From Diaminobutyricibacter sp049994905 (lineage in GTDB: Bacteria > Actinomycetota > Actinomycetes > Actinomycetales > Microbacteriaceae), in NCBI RefSeq assembly GCF_049994905.1, contig NZ_CP188258.1, forward strand, positions 2,914,001 through 2,978,000: DNA of 64,000 nt. Reading direction: 5' to 3'. This document shows, one piece after another, positions 8,721 to 16,624 of this stretch (position 1 is the first letter of the stretch; every line of letters starts with the position of its first letter). The notes under the pieces are model-generated. The model saw only the letters and a list, made by a program, of their open reading frames with translations. It ran no database searches and was not told the origin of the DNA. A program made the position numbers and the translations under genes.

Positions 8721-9617
8721 ATGCGCGTACTCGTAGCCGGCGCCTCCGGCATGATCGGCACCGCCTTGTGCCGTCGACTGACGGAGACCGGCCACAGCGT
8801 TCTGCGGCTGGTGCGCCACGACCCGCGCAGCGACACCGAGTTCACCTGGTTGCCTGCCGCCCGCATCATCGATTTCACACTGATGGAGCGGGTGGATGCG
8901 GTGGTCAACCTCTCCGGCGCCTCGCTCAGCCATCTGCCGTGGACCCGCCGCTACAAGAAGCAGATCCTCGAGTCGCGCGTCCACGCCACCCAGACGCTCG
9001 CCGACGCCATGCGGATGGCCTCGCGCGCGCCGGACGTCTTCATCAGCGGCTCGGCGGTCGGCTACTACGGGGACCGGCCCGGCCAGCGACTCACGGAGGC
9101 GTCGGCGAAGGGCGATGGATTCCTCCCCGACGTCGTCGACGTCTGGGAAGCGGCCGCACGGCTCGCGCCGGAGAGGACCCGGGTGGTGACGGTCCGCAGC
9201 GGCGTCGTCGTCGGTCGTGGGGGCGCGATGAAGCCGCTGCTGCCGCTCGCACGCCTCGGGCTCGCCGGCCCCATCGGCACCGGCGGCCAGCACTGGCCGT
9301 GGATCAGCCTCCACGACGAAGTAGCCGCGATCATCCACCTGCTCGGCTCCGGGCTCGATGGTCCCGTGAACCTCGTGGGGCCGAAGCCGATAACGGCGGA
9401 CGGCTTCCTGAGAGTGCTGGCGGCGGAAGTTCACCGGCCGTACGGCATCCCGCTCCCGGAACGGGTGATCGACGTGACGCTCCGCGACGCCGGGCACGAA
9501 CTCCTGCTCTCCAGCCAGAAGGTCGTTCCCGAGAAACTGCTCGGCGACGGTTTCGTGTTCGCCGACGCGACCGCGCACGATGCGATCGCCAGGCTCGTGG
9601 CGCGTCCTCCGCGCTGA
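8721..9617 (+). CDS. TIGR01777 family epimerase (SDR39U1-like)
   Basis: 298-residue extended short-chain dehydrogenase/reductase. The NAD(P)-binding GASGMIG starts at residue 6, VVNLSGASLS marks the next Rossmann strand, and SAVGYYGDR carries the catalytic Tyr region typical of TIGR01777 proteins. The C-terminal DUF1731-like part ends with a leucine/lysine-rich segment (QKVVPEKLLGDGFVFAD). The physiological substrate of the family is unknown. The ATG is used because the long open frame upstream overlaps osmC. Confidence 0.9.
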   Translation: MRVLVAGASGMIGTALCRRLTETGHSVLRLVRHDPRSDTEFTWLPAARIIDFTLMERVDAVVNLSGASLSHLPWTRRYKKQILESRVHATQTLADAMRMASRAPDVFISGSAVGYYGDRPGQRLTEASAKGDGFLPDVVDVWEAAARLAPERTRVVTVRSGVVVGRGGAMKPLLPLARLGLAGPIGTGGQHWPWISLHDEVAAIIHLLGSGLDGPVNLVGPKPITADGFLRVLAAEVHRPYGIPLPERVIDVTLRDAGHELLLSSQKVVPEKLLGDGFVFADATAHDAIARLVARPPR

Positions 9618-9623
9618 GGACAG

Positions 9624-10079
9624 CTACGCCGGATTGCGCTCGGAATCCCGGTAGAGCCGGATCGACTCGCGCAGGGCGGCGCGCGCCCTCCTGCGGTCGC
9701 CCGAGGCGTCATAGGCGAGCCCCAGCCGGAACCATGCCCGCCAGCTGAGGGGCTCGGCTTCGACCTCGGCCTTGTACTGAGGAAACTGCGAGTCGGCGGC
9801 GTCGCGGAGCGGCCGTCCGCTCGCACGGTGCGGCAGGTCTTCGACGGGAAGCCCGCCCTCGGCGTCGAGGATGTGCACGAGCTTCTCGGTGCGCGCGCCG
9901 AAGAGCAGCTCACGGCCGATCGCCCACGCGGCGATCACCGGGAGCACGAAGAGCGCGACCCCCATGGCGATCGCGATCGGCTGCCCCGTCGCGATGAACA
10001 GGATGCCGTGCTGGAAGACGAGCACGAGGTAGACCAGGAGCAGGACCGCCATCAGGATGGCGGCGAGACGGTTCCTCAC
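9624..10079 (-). CDS. Small membrane protein with a TPR-like tail
   Basis: 151 residues, family not recognised. Two membrane helices (about 5-27 and 36-56) are followed by a cytoplasmic region whose end (EPLSWRAWFRLGLAYDASGD..RARAALRESIRLYR) looks like a single tetratricopeptide-like helix pair. The GTG start overlaps the dapB stop as GTGA, so it is translationally coupled to dapB. Its 3' end converges with the epimerase gene 6 nt away. Confidence 0.75.
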   Translation of the reverse strand: MRNRLAAILMAVLLLVYLVLVFQHGILFIATGQPIAIAMGVALFVLPVIAAWAIGRELLFGARTEKLVHILDAEGGLPVEDLPHRASGRPLRDAADSQFPQYKAEVEAEPLSWRAWFRLGLAYDASGDRRRARAALRESIRLYRDSERNPA

Positions 10080-10858
10080 GAGGTTTCGCGTACGGTCGGC
10101 TCCGGCACGTCGCCTGCCGGTTCCGCGATGCCGAGGTCGATCAGCTTGTCGAGGCCGACGGTCACGCCCTGCGCCGCAGCCGCAGCCCGGATGCCCAGGA
10201 GGATACCCGCCTCATACGCGCTCGAACCGATCGTGTCGTGCAGGATGGTCAGCGTCTCGCCGTCGCCGCCGAGAACGACCTCCTGGCGTGCGACGACCCC
10301 GCGCATGCGCAGGCTGTGGATCGGCACGCTGGCGACCTGCTGGCCGCGGGCGCGCTGGTCGGTGCGCGGAGCATCCACCGGCCCCCGCGCCACGCGGGCC
10401 GCCCCGATCAGCTCAGCGGTGCGCACGGCTGTGCCCGACGGCGAATCGACCTTGCCGGGCCCATGGGTCTCGACGATCTCGATCGAGTCGAAGAATCGCG
10501 CGGCCACAGCCGCGAACGCCGTGCCGAGCGCCGAGCCGAGCGAGAAGTTCGGGATGACGATCGCGCCGACGTCGCCACGCTCGGCGACGCGGCGCTCGAG
10601 GTCGACGATGCGGTCGGCCGACCAGCCCGAGGTGCCGACAAGCACATTGATGCCGTTCTCGACGGCGAAATGCACGATGCCGGGGCTGACCGCCGGCAGC
10701 GTCATGTCGACCAGCACGTCGGCGCCGATCATCGACTCGAGCGGCGCCCGGGAGTCGAGGGCTGCGAACAGCTCGAGATCGTCGGCCGCCTCGATCAGCC
10801 GCACGGCGACGGAACCGAGTTTTCCGGTCGCACCAGCGACGGCCACGCGAATAGTCAC
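10076..10858 (-). CDS. dapB: 4-hydroxy-tetrahydrodipicolinate reductase
   Basis: 260 residues; NAD(P)H-dependent second step of the lysine/diaminopimelate branch. The N-terminal GATGKLG (9-15), the FAVENGINVLVGTSG strand and NFSLGSALG are typical. In the active-site segment THGPGKVDSPSGTA (131-144) the catalytic first His (132) and Lys (136) are kept, but the second His of the usual HH pair is Gly133. GTG start chosen from the -10 box TAGATT 6 nt upstream. The membrane protein gene is coupled behind it. Confidence 0.95.
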   Translation of the reverse strand: MTIRVAVAGATGKLGSVAVRLIEAADDLELFAALDSRAPLESMIGADVLVDMTLPAVSPGIVHFAVENGINVLVGTSGWSADRIVDLERRVAERGDVGAIVIPNFSLGSALGTAFAAVAARFFDSIEIVETHGPGKVDSPSGTAVRTAELIGAARVARGPVDAPRTDQRARGQQVASVPIHSLRMRGVVARQEVVLGGDGETLTILHDTIGSSAYEAGILLGIRAAAAAQGVTVGLDKLIDLGIAEPAGDVPEPTVRETS

Positions 10859-10864
10859 CCGTCC

Positions 10865-10870
10865 AATCTA
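10865..10870 (-). promoter_or_regulatory. -10 box of dapB (leaderless)
   Basis: TAGATT on the minus strand, 6 nt before the GTG start of dapB. Confidence 0.55.
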
Positions 10871-10893
10871 GATGATCCGGGAGGCGAGCACTT

Positions 10894-10899
10894 TAGGCT
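10894..10899 (+). promoter_or_regulatory. -10 box of GNAT gene (leaderless)
   Basis: TAGGCT, 6 nt before the ATG at 10906. Confidence 0.5.
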
Positions 10900-10905
10900 G
10901 GGGGG

Positions 10906-11478
10906 ATGGTGTCATACGCCGACGTCTCCGTCACCGACCCGACCGCCCAGCGGATGCTCGCCGCCTACTTCGCGGAACGCGCCGCAGGTTTTCCGCCGCA
11001 GCTCGGCGCCTACCGCACGGCGTTCCCCGACCCCGAGGTGTTCATCCCACCGGCGGGCGTGTTCATCATCGCCCACGACGAGGACGACAACCCGGCCGGC
11101 TGCGGCGGAGTGCGCAGCCTGCCGACCGGAAAACGGCCGGATGGCGGCGGCACCGATCAGGAAGGTCTCGCGCAGGAGGGTCTCGCGCAGGAGGGTCTCG
11201 CGCAGGAGGGTCTCGCGCAGGAGGGTCACCGCCAGACGGTGCGCTACGAGATCAAGCACCTCTGGGTCGACCCGGCATACCGCGGACTGGGGCTCGGCCG
11301 CTCGATCCTCAGTGAACTCGAGGACCGGGCCCGAGGGTTCGGCGCGACCGAGGTGGTGCTCGACACCAACTTCAGCCTGGAGGCGGCCGGCGCGCTGTAC
11401 CGGTCGAGCGGCTATGAAGCGATCGAGCCGTACAACGACAACCCGAACGCCACGGACTGGTACCGCAAGGTGCTCTGA
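10906..11478 (+). CDS. GNAT acetyltransferase with internal QEGLA repeats
   Basis: 190 residues. The GNAT acetyl-CoA motif is KHLWVDPAYRGLGLGRSIL (about 123-141), followed by LDTNFSLEAAGALYRSSGYE, typical of GNAT enzymes. Between strand beta-4 (CGGVRSLP) and the RYEIKHLWV strand there is an insertion of about 25 residues made of QEGLA units (residues 85-109), coded by a 15-bp tandem repeat. The insertion is at a loop position, so the enzyme may still fold. Substrate unknown. Confidence 0.85.
   Translation: MVSYADVSVTDPTAQRMLAAYFAERAAGFPPQLGAYRTAFPDPEVFIPPAGVFIIAHDEDDNPAGCGGVRSLPTGKRPDGGGTDQEGLAQEGLAQEGLAQEGLAQEGHRQTVRYEIKHLWVDPAYRGLGLGRSILSELEDRARGFGATEVVLDTNFSLEAAGALYRSSGYEAIEPYNDNPNATDWYRKVL
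11158..11232 (+). repeat. In-frame 15-bp tandem repeat (QEGLA)
   Basis: Four consecutive 15-bp units (CAGGAGGGTCTCGCG; the first has one G-to-A change) from 11158 to 11217, then a diverged fifth unit to 11232. The period is a multiple of three, so copy-number change would keep the acetyltransferase frame. Confidence 0.95.
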
Positions 11479-11495
11479 GGCCCGCTCGGAGGCCC
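11472..11495. repeat. 12-bp duplication spanning a stop codon
   Basis: GCTCTGAGGCCC (11472-11483) followed directly by GCTCGGAGGCCC (11484-11495), 11 of 12 identical; the acetyltransferase TGA lies in the first copy. Confidence 0.6.
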
Positions 11496-11518
11496 CGCCC
11501 AGACGCCCCTGCCGTCGA

Positions 11519-12121
11519 TCAGACCGGCTGGAGTTCCGGGAGCCCGGTGCGCAGCTCGACCGGCAGGTGGCCCAGATCGTTGTGGACCACGAGCACCGGC
11601 GGCTTCGCCGAACGCACCCGGATGATCGTGAGACCGCAGTGCGCCTGGTTGAGGCCCAGCCACCGCCACTCCGGCGCATCGAAGACCTGCCGCACGAACC
11701 ATCCGATGACGAAGTTGTGGGTGACGAGCAGATCGTGCCGGTCCGCGCGCGCCGGGGTCAGGAACTCGCTGACGGCGTCATCCATCTGCGCCCGGCCCGC
11801 CTCGATCTCAGCCGGGGTGACAGCGCCGAAGAACGAATCGAACGCCTTCGGCATGTCGGGCGTCGGACCCGACGGGATGCAGTCGAACAGCAGGCTCGAC
11901 GGCTCCGGGGTGAGTGCCGGCATCCGCTCGGCCATGATCGCCGCGGTCTCCGCCGCGCGCTTCAGCGGCGAGTGGTACATGGCCGTGAACGGGATGCCGC
12001 CCAGCCGTTCGGCGATCAGGTGCGCCTGGCGCTTGCCGCGCGCGGAGAGCGGGCCATCTGGCAGACCGTGTTCGGCATCCTGCTGCTCGCCGTGGCGAAC
12101 GAGGTAGAGATAATGCGGCAC
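11519..12121 (-). CDS. Histidine phosphatase family protein (phosphoglycerate mutase-like)
   Basis: 200 residues. The phosphohistidine motif LVRHGEQ is at residues 7-13, SPLKRAAETAA (about 51-61) supplies the second arginine, and VTHNFVIGWF (about 145) the second histidine. The family covers phosphatases of sugars, nucleotides and proteins, and the substrate cannot be read from sequence. GTG start preceded by GGAAGGG. It lies 41 nt behind the M16 peptidase gene on the same strand, so both may share a transcript. Confidence 0.88.
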   Translation of the reverse strand: MPHYLYLVRHGEQQDAEHGLPDGPLSARGKRQAHLIAERLGGIPFTAMYHSPLKRAAETAAIMAERMPALTPEPSSLLFDCIPSGPTPDMPKAFDSFFGAVTPAEIEAGRAQMDDAVSEFLTPARADRHDLLVTHNFVIGWFVRQVFDAPEWRWLGLNQAHCGLTIIRVRSAKPPVLVVHNDLGHLPVELRTGLPELQPV

Positions 12122-12162
12122 CGTAAACCCTTCCGGTGGTTCCTGTGGTCAGGGATCTGGAA

Positions 12163-13539
12163 TCAGGACGTGAGCGAAGTGAACATGTCGTCGTCGACGC
12201 TCCCGACCGCGGCGACCGTGATGTCACGGGAGGCGAGGTCGGCTGCGAGGTCGCGCACGTCGTCGCGCGTGACTAGGTGGAGGCGCCGGAGGCTCTCGTC
12301 GAGGTCGACGAACTCCCCCAGCGTGATCTCGGAGCGGCCGAGGCGCGACATTCGGGTGTCGGAATCTTCGAGGGCGAGTGCTGCGCCGCCCGAAAGCTGG
12401 CCGACCGCACGCCGGAGTTCGTCTGCGGTCACCCCGCCCGACGCCATCCCGCGCAGTTCGTCCAGCATCAGTTCGGCGACCTGGGTGGCCTTCGACGGCG
12501 CGCAGCCCGCGTAGAGGCCGAAGACTCCCGCGTCGGAGTACCCGCCCGCGAAAGAGTAGACGGAGTAGGCCAGGCCGCGCTTCTCGCGGATCTCCTGGAA
12601 CAGGCGGCTCGACATCCCCCCGCCGAGGATCGAGTTGAGCACGCTCATGACGACCCGGCGCTCATCGGTCGCGACCAGGCCGGGCACGCCGACCAGCAGG
12701 TTGGCCTGCTCGATGGGACGCTCGACGGTGACGATCGCCTTGCCCCGGCTGATCGTGGCGGGGGCGGAGGCGCGCCGTGGCACCGGGGCCGAACTCACGC
12801 TGAGATCCCATCCGGCGCTGATCAGCGCGCGCTCGACGTCGGCGACGAGGAGGTCGTGGTCCACCGCGCCCGCCGCCGTGATGACCAGGTCTTGAGGGCG
12901 GTAGTTGGCCCGGTAGTGGTCCCAGACGGCATCGCGGGACGCGGCCCGGATGGTCGCCGGGCTGCCGCCGATGGGACGGCCGAGCGGATGGGCGCCCAGC
13001 ACGGCCTCGAAGAACCGCTCATTGGCGACATCGGATGGGTCGTCCTCGGCCATCGACAGCTCTTCGAGGATCACGCCACGCTCGTTCTCGAACTCGGTCG
13101 GGTCGAGCAGGGACGAGGTGAGCATGTCGGTGATGACCTCGACGGCCATCTGGAGGTCCCGGTCCTGCACCTTGGCGTAGTAGCAGGTGTACTCCTTGGC
13201 GGTCATCGCGTTGTGCTCGCCGCCGACGGAGTCGAACGAGATCGCGATGTCGAGCGCCGTGCGGGTCGCTGTGCCCTTGAAGAGAAGGTGCTCGAGGAAG
13301 TGCGTCGAACCGAACGTCGCCGGATGGCCCGCCGAGCCTTCGGTCGGACGCACCGCTTCTGCTTCGTCGCGGGAGCCGACGGCCACCCAGTAGCCGATCG
13401 TCGCGCTGCGGGAACCCGGCACGTGCTCGCTCAGGATGCGCACACCACTGGGGAGGACGGTGCGGCGGACCAGCGCCTCGCCGGATGCGGCGAAAGAGAG
13501 GTCGGCCAGACCGAGCGGGAGGTCGACTGCGCTGTTCAT
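12163..13539 (-). CDS. M16 family zinc metallopeptidase
   Basis: 458 residues from the ATG at 13539. The inverted zinc motif HFLEH (80-84) is present with the downstream Glu in the NERGVILEELSM segment, so this is the catalytic M16 type rather than an inactive partner. Two homologous halves are visible, the second around RGKAIVTVERPIEQANLLVG. In related actinobacteria this gene follows pnp directly; here about 15.5 kb separate them. The ATG is favoured over the GTG at 13548 because TAGGGT lies 7 nt upstream of it. Confidence 0.93.
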   Translation of the reverse strand: MNSAVDLPLGLADLSFAASGEALVRRTVLPSGVRILSEHVPGSRSATIGYWVAVGSRDEAEAVRPTEGSAGHPATFGSTHFLEHLLFKGTATRTALDIAISFDSVGGEHNAMTAKEYTCYYAKVQDRDLQMAVEVITDMLTSSLLDPTEFENERGVILEELSMAEDDPSDVANERFFEAVLGAHPLGRPIGGSPATIRAASRDAVWDHYRANYRPQDLVITAAGAVDHDLLVADVERALISAGWDLSVSSAPVPRRASAPATISRGKAIVTVERPIEQANLLVGVPGLVATDERRVVMSVLNSILGGGMSSRLFQEIREKRGLAYSVYSFAGGYSDAGVFGLYAGCAPSKATQVAELMLDELRGMASGGVTADELRRAVGQLSGGAALALEDSDTRMSRLGRSEITLGEFVDLDESLRRLHLVTRDDVRDLAADLASRDITVAAVGSVDDDMFTSLTS

Positions 13540-13546
13540 CCCCTCC

Positions 13547-13552
13547 ACCCTA
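13547..13552 (-). promoter_or_regulatory. -10 box of M16 peptidase (leaderless)
   Basis: TAGGGT on the minus strand, 7 nt before the ATG at 13539. Confidence 0.5.
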
Positions 13553-13597
13553 CGCCAGCGGATATGGACGCGCTGGGAGTTTTCAGGGGGAGGACAA

Positions 13598-13611
13598 ACA
13601 GACTGGTCTGT
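13598..13611. promoter_or_regulatory. TetR-type operator
   Basis: ACAGACTGGTCTGT, perfect 6-bp arms around TG. It lies just upstream of a -10-like TATACT (13619-13624), the position where a bound TetR dimer would block RNA polymerase. It probably serves the downstream tetR gene itself. Confidence 0.65.
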
Positions 13612-13727
13612 CTATGTGTATACTGACGTGACGTACAAAGCAGGTGACGAAAACCCCAAAACGTCACGTGCCCTACGGTTACGATGAAGCCGACCCGAAC
13701 GCTTCACGAGAAAAGGAGTTGCGCCGG

Positions 13728-14312
13728 ATGGTCGCAAGTGCCCGTTCGACCATCCGGCCGCCCGCTCCCTCGAAACTGAAGATCCTGGCGACAGCCGATG
13801 AGCTCTTCTACTCGGAAGGGATCCACACCGTCGGTGTGGACCGCATCATCGCCGGGGCCCGCGTCACCAAGGCGACGTTCTACAAGCATTTCCGCTCGAA
13901 GGATCTGCTGATCATCGCCTACGTCGAGGGACGCGACCGCCAGATCCGCGACTGGTTCGACGAGAAAGAGCGCACACTCAAAGACCCGCGTGCCGTCGTG
14001 CGCGCACTCGTCGACGACACCGGCAGTGAAGCCGTGCGGCCCGGATTCCGTGGCGACCCCTTCATCAACGCCGCTGCGCAGTTCGCCGACCCGAACCATC
14101 CGGTTCGTGTCGCGGTCACCGCCCATCGCGACTGGTATGCGCACCGCATCGAGGAACTGTTCCGGCAGATCGGCCACCCGCACCCCGGCGATGCTGCGGA
14201 CGACCTCATCCTGGCGCGGGACGGCGCCCTGGCCGGCGGCTACGTCGGCGACTCGATCGCTGCGAGTGCCGCGCTGCACCGCTCATCGGAGCGGCTGCTC
14301 TCCGAGGTGTGA
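13728..14312 (+). CDS. TetR/AcrR family transcriptional regulator
   Basis: 194 residues from the ATG at 13728, which has AAGGAG 9 nt upstream; a GTG at 13644 would add 28 residues. The helix-turn-helix is in KILATADELFYSEGIHTVGVDRIIAGARVTKATFYKHFRSKDLL (split here for reading: the recognition helix is VTKATFYKHF). The C-terminal ligand-binding half has no recognisable ligand. The palindrome 13598-13611 in its promoter suggests autoregulation. The aldo/keto reductase gene that converges on it could be a target, but nothing in sequence proves this. Confidence 0.88.
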   Translation: MVASARSTIRPPAPSKLKILATADELFYSEGIHTVGVDRIIAGARVTKATFYKHFRSKDLLIIAYVEGRDRQIRDWFDEKERTLKDPRAVVRALVDDTGSEAVRPGFRGDPFINAAAQFADPNHPVRVAVTAHRDWYAHRIEELFRQIGHPHPGDAADDLILARDGALAGGYVGDSIAASAALHRSSERLLSEV

Positions 14313-14394
14313 CCGCCGAGCCGCAGCGTGTGCGGTCGTTTGGCGCGTCTGATGCGAGACACATCCAACTCGCGCATCTCGCGACGGCCGGTGC

Positions 14395-15468
14395 TTACTC
14401 GGAGACGCGGTCCAGTTCGAGCATCTGCGCGCGCGTGAGGCGAATGGCCGCAGCGGCCATCAGGGCATCCACCTGTTCCGGGCGGCTCGCACTCGCGACC
14501 GGCGCGACGATACTGCGCTTGGCGAGGAGCCAGGCGAGCGCGATGCTCGCGACCGACGACTCGTGCTCCCGGGCGACGCGATCGAGCACGGACAGGACGC
14601 GCTGGCCGCGCCTGTTGACGTACTCTGCGGCCCGAACGCTTCTCGCTCCGGCTTTGAGGTCGTCTTTGGTGCGGTACTTGCCGGTGAGGAAGCCGTTCGC
14701 CAGCGCGTAGCACGGCATGACGGCGAGTCCCTGGGCGGAGGCGACGATGCGCGGGTCGCTTTCGAACTCCGCGCGGTGCACGAGGTTGTAGTGCGGCTCG
14801 ATCGCGACGAACTTGGGCAGGCCCGTCGACGACAGGATGCGCGCCTCGATCAAGCGGTCGGCCGAGAAATTCGACGCACCGAGATAACGGACCTTGCCGG
14901 ACTCGATCAGCCATTCCACCGTGGCGAGACTGTCTTCGAGCGGAACCGACAGGTCGTCGTCGTGGAAGTAGAGCAGGTCGATGTGGTCGGTCTGCAGGCG
15001 CTCGAGCGATGCCTCGACGGCTCGGATGATGCTCACCGATCCGAGCCCCGGGTTGTCCTGGTGGCGCCCGACCTTGGTGGCGATGACCATGGCATCGCGG
15101 TTGCCGCGCTCCTGCATCCACCGGCCGATGAGGACTTCGCTGCGGCCTCCGACGTAGCTGTCTGCCGTGTCGACGAAATTGCCGCCAAGCTGTGCGTAAC
15201 GGTCGAGGATGCCGAGCGAGGTCTCGGTGTCGGCCGTCCAGCCGAACACGCTTGCGCCGAGCGCCAGCGGGTACACGGTGAGGTCGCTCTCGCCCACGCG
15301 GCGTGGCGCGACGATCGAAAGCGGACCGGTGAGTTCGAGTGCCGGATCGAAGACGGGGAGCATCGACGTCTCGACGCGCTCTTCAGCGCCGGTCCCGGTC
15401 TTCGTCTCGACGGCCTTGGCAGCCTTGGAAGAGTGGTCGCGCAAGCGCAACGGCAGCAGCTGTGCCAT
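14395..15468 (-). CDS. Aldo/keto reductase
   Basis: 357 residues from the ATG at 15468, preceded by GGGAGG; earlier in-frame codons exist but lack a site. (beta/alpha)8 NADPH-dependent reductase: FVDTADSYVGGRSE carries the catalytic Asp and Tyr, VIATKVGRH the Lys, and LDLLYFHDDD the His region. The C-terminal VAPVASASRPEQVDALMAA is the NADP-binding loop. Related to the YghZ/IolS-like group; natural substrate unknown. A palindrome at 15587-15600 upstream may control it. A leader of about 110 nt is implied. Confidence 0.9.
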   Translation of the reverse strand: MAQLLPLRLRDHSSKAAKAVETKTGTGAEERVETSMLPVFDPALELTGPLSIVAPRRVGESDLTVYPLALGASVFGWTADTETSLGILDRYAQLGGNFVDTADSYVGGRSEVLIGRWMQERGNRDAMVIATKVGRHQDNPGLGSVSIIRAVEASLERLQTDHIDLLYFHDDDLSVPLEDSLATVEWLIESGKVRYLGASNFSADRLIEARILSSTGLPKFVAIEPHYNLVHRAEFESDPRIVASAQGLAVMPCYALANGFLTGKYRTKDDLKAGARSVRAAEYVNRRGQRVLSVLDRVAREHESSVASIALAWLLAKRSIVAPVASASRPEQVDALMAAAAIRLTRAQMLELDRVSE

Positions 15469-15745
15469 ATCCCCTCCCGATGGTGCCTTGCCATCCCCGA
15501 TTCGACCCGAGGACGTGAACCCCCCTGTCACGTACTTGCAGCGTACGACATGCCACCGACGAGGCCCGGGCAATCCGGTGAACTGTTACAAAATCTTGTA
15601 TCACAGTTTGATCACGTTGCGGCGCGGTGTCCCCCGAGCAGGTCACACGCCATTTCCGGCGACGACGCGAGCCCTCAGCGCAAGGTTAAACCCGCCCATC
15701 CCCGACTGCTGCGAAGCCACGCGCGGTCGCCCATGACCCGCTGGT
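15469..15745. other. Intergenic region upstream of the aldo/keto reductase
   Basis: No credible gene. It holds the aldo/keto reductase leader, the candidate operator at 15587-15600 and spacer sequence before the long hairpin at 15746-15802. Confidence 0.6.
15587..15600. promoter_or_regulatory. Candidate operator upstream of aldo/keto reductase
   Basis: TACAAAATCTTGTA: TACAA/TTGTA arms around AATC, flanked by CTGT and TCACAG that extend the symmetry imperfectly. It is AT-rich against the GC-rich surroundings and resembles MarR/OhrR-type sites. The regulator is not identified. Confidence 0.45.
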
Positions 15746-15802
15746 CGAGCACAGGAAAAAGCACCCCAACTCGCAAGAGTGGGGTGCTTTTTCCTGTGCT
15801 CG
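15746..15802. terminator. Long bidirectional hairpin terminator
   Basis: Perfect 23-bp inverted repeat (arms 15746-15768 and 15780-15802), with an inner ACTC/GAGT pairing closed by a GCAA tetraloop. An A5 run in one arm and a T5 run in the other give a U-tract in both directions. It lies 12 nt after the citE-like stop and would end the catabolic operon transcript. Confidence 0.9.
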
Positions 15803-15814
15803 CCCGACTCGCGG

Positions 15815-16624
15815 CTAGGCACCCACCCGCCGAAGCACCGCCTCGGCGTGGCGCAGGACAGGGCCGTCGACCATCCGGTCCCGGAAGCGGAACACCCCTG
15901 CCGTCTCTCCCGCCGCCGCGAGCAGGTCGCGGGCGAACGCGACCTCTTCGTCTGACGGACGGTACGCCGCACGGATCACCTCGACCTGCCCGGGATGGAT
16001 GCACGCCGTCGCGGCGAAACCGACGGCCGACGCATCCTCTGCCTCTGCTGCGAGCCCATCGTGGTCGCCGATGTCGACGTGAACCGTGTCGATCGCCGCC
16101 TTGCCGAACGCGCCCGCCGCGATCAGTACCGCTGAGCGGGCATGGACAGCGACATCGCGATAGCGGCCGTCGGGGTGCCTGCTCGCGGTTCCGCCGAGGG
16201 ATGCAACCAGGTCCTCCGCGCCCCACATCAGGGCGATGACGCCGCCCGTCGCTGCGAGCTCGGCCGCGGCGAGCACTCCCGCCGCCGTCTCGCAGAGCGC
16301 GATGACGCGGAGTCCGTCCAGTGCCGCGAAATCGGTGACGCGCTCCGCTTTCGCGAGCATCACGGTGCGATACGGACTCGCGCGCACGGCTTCGACGTCG
16401 GCGACATGGTCCAGGGTGCCCGCCGGATTGATGCGCACGATCACGCGTGCCGGGTCCAGCGGGGTGTCGAGTACGGCCTCACGCGCGGCCGGACGGGCGG
16501 CCGGATCGACGGCGTCCTCGAGGTCCAGGATGACCGCATCCGCGCGCTCCAGGGCTTTCGCGAAGCGATCTGGCCGGTCGGCCGGGCAGAACAGGAGCGC
16601 CGGGCCCCAGGGGAGGTCGGTCAT
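15815..16624 (-). CDS. citE: HpcH/HpaI family lyase, CitE-like beta-hydroxyacyl-CoA lyase
   Basis: 269 residues from the ATG at 16624. ADAVILDLEDAV (about 28-39) holds the metal-binding acidic residues, RINP the CoA/arginine site and WGAEDL the second acidic site. It is the last gene of the operon and overlaps the MaoC stop as ATGA. In the same gene neighbourhood M. tuberculosis CitE (Rv2498c) cleaves (R)-HMG-CoA in leucine breakdown and (S)-citramalyl-CoA in itaconate dissimilation. No canonical HMG-CoA lyase is present here, which supports that role by inference. Confidence 0.88.
   Translation of the reverse strand: MTDLPWGPALLFCPADRPDRFAKALERADAVILDLEDAVDPAARPAAREAVLDTPLDPARVIVRINPAGTLDHVADVEAVRASPYRTVMLAKAERVTDFAALDGLRVIALCETAAGVLAAAELAATGGVIALMWGAEDLVASLGGTASRHPDGRYRDVAVHARSAVLIAAGAFGKAAIDTVHVDIGDHDGLAAEAEDASAVGFAATACIHPGQVEVIRAAYRPSDEEVAFARDLLAAAGETAGVFRFRDRMVDGPVLRHAEAVLRRVGA

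Noticed and set aside
13644..13727. GTG at 13644 as the start of the first tetR gene
   Set aside because: It has no ribosome binding site, while the ATG at 13728 has AAGGAG at 9 nt; the extra 28 residues look unlike a TetR N-terminus. It is kept only as an alternative.
14322..14337. CCGCA-GCGTG-TGCGG hairpin after the first tetR gene as a terminator
   Set aside because: Only a 5-bp stem with no T-run; too weak to call.
15469..15573. Upstream in-frame TTG extending the aldo/keto reductase by 35 residues
   Set aside because: The added sequence is Arg/Gly-rich and unlike the family; the ATG at 15468 has a strong site before it.
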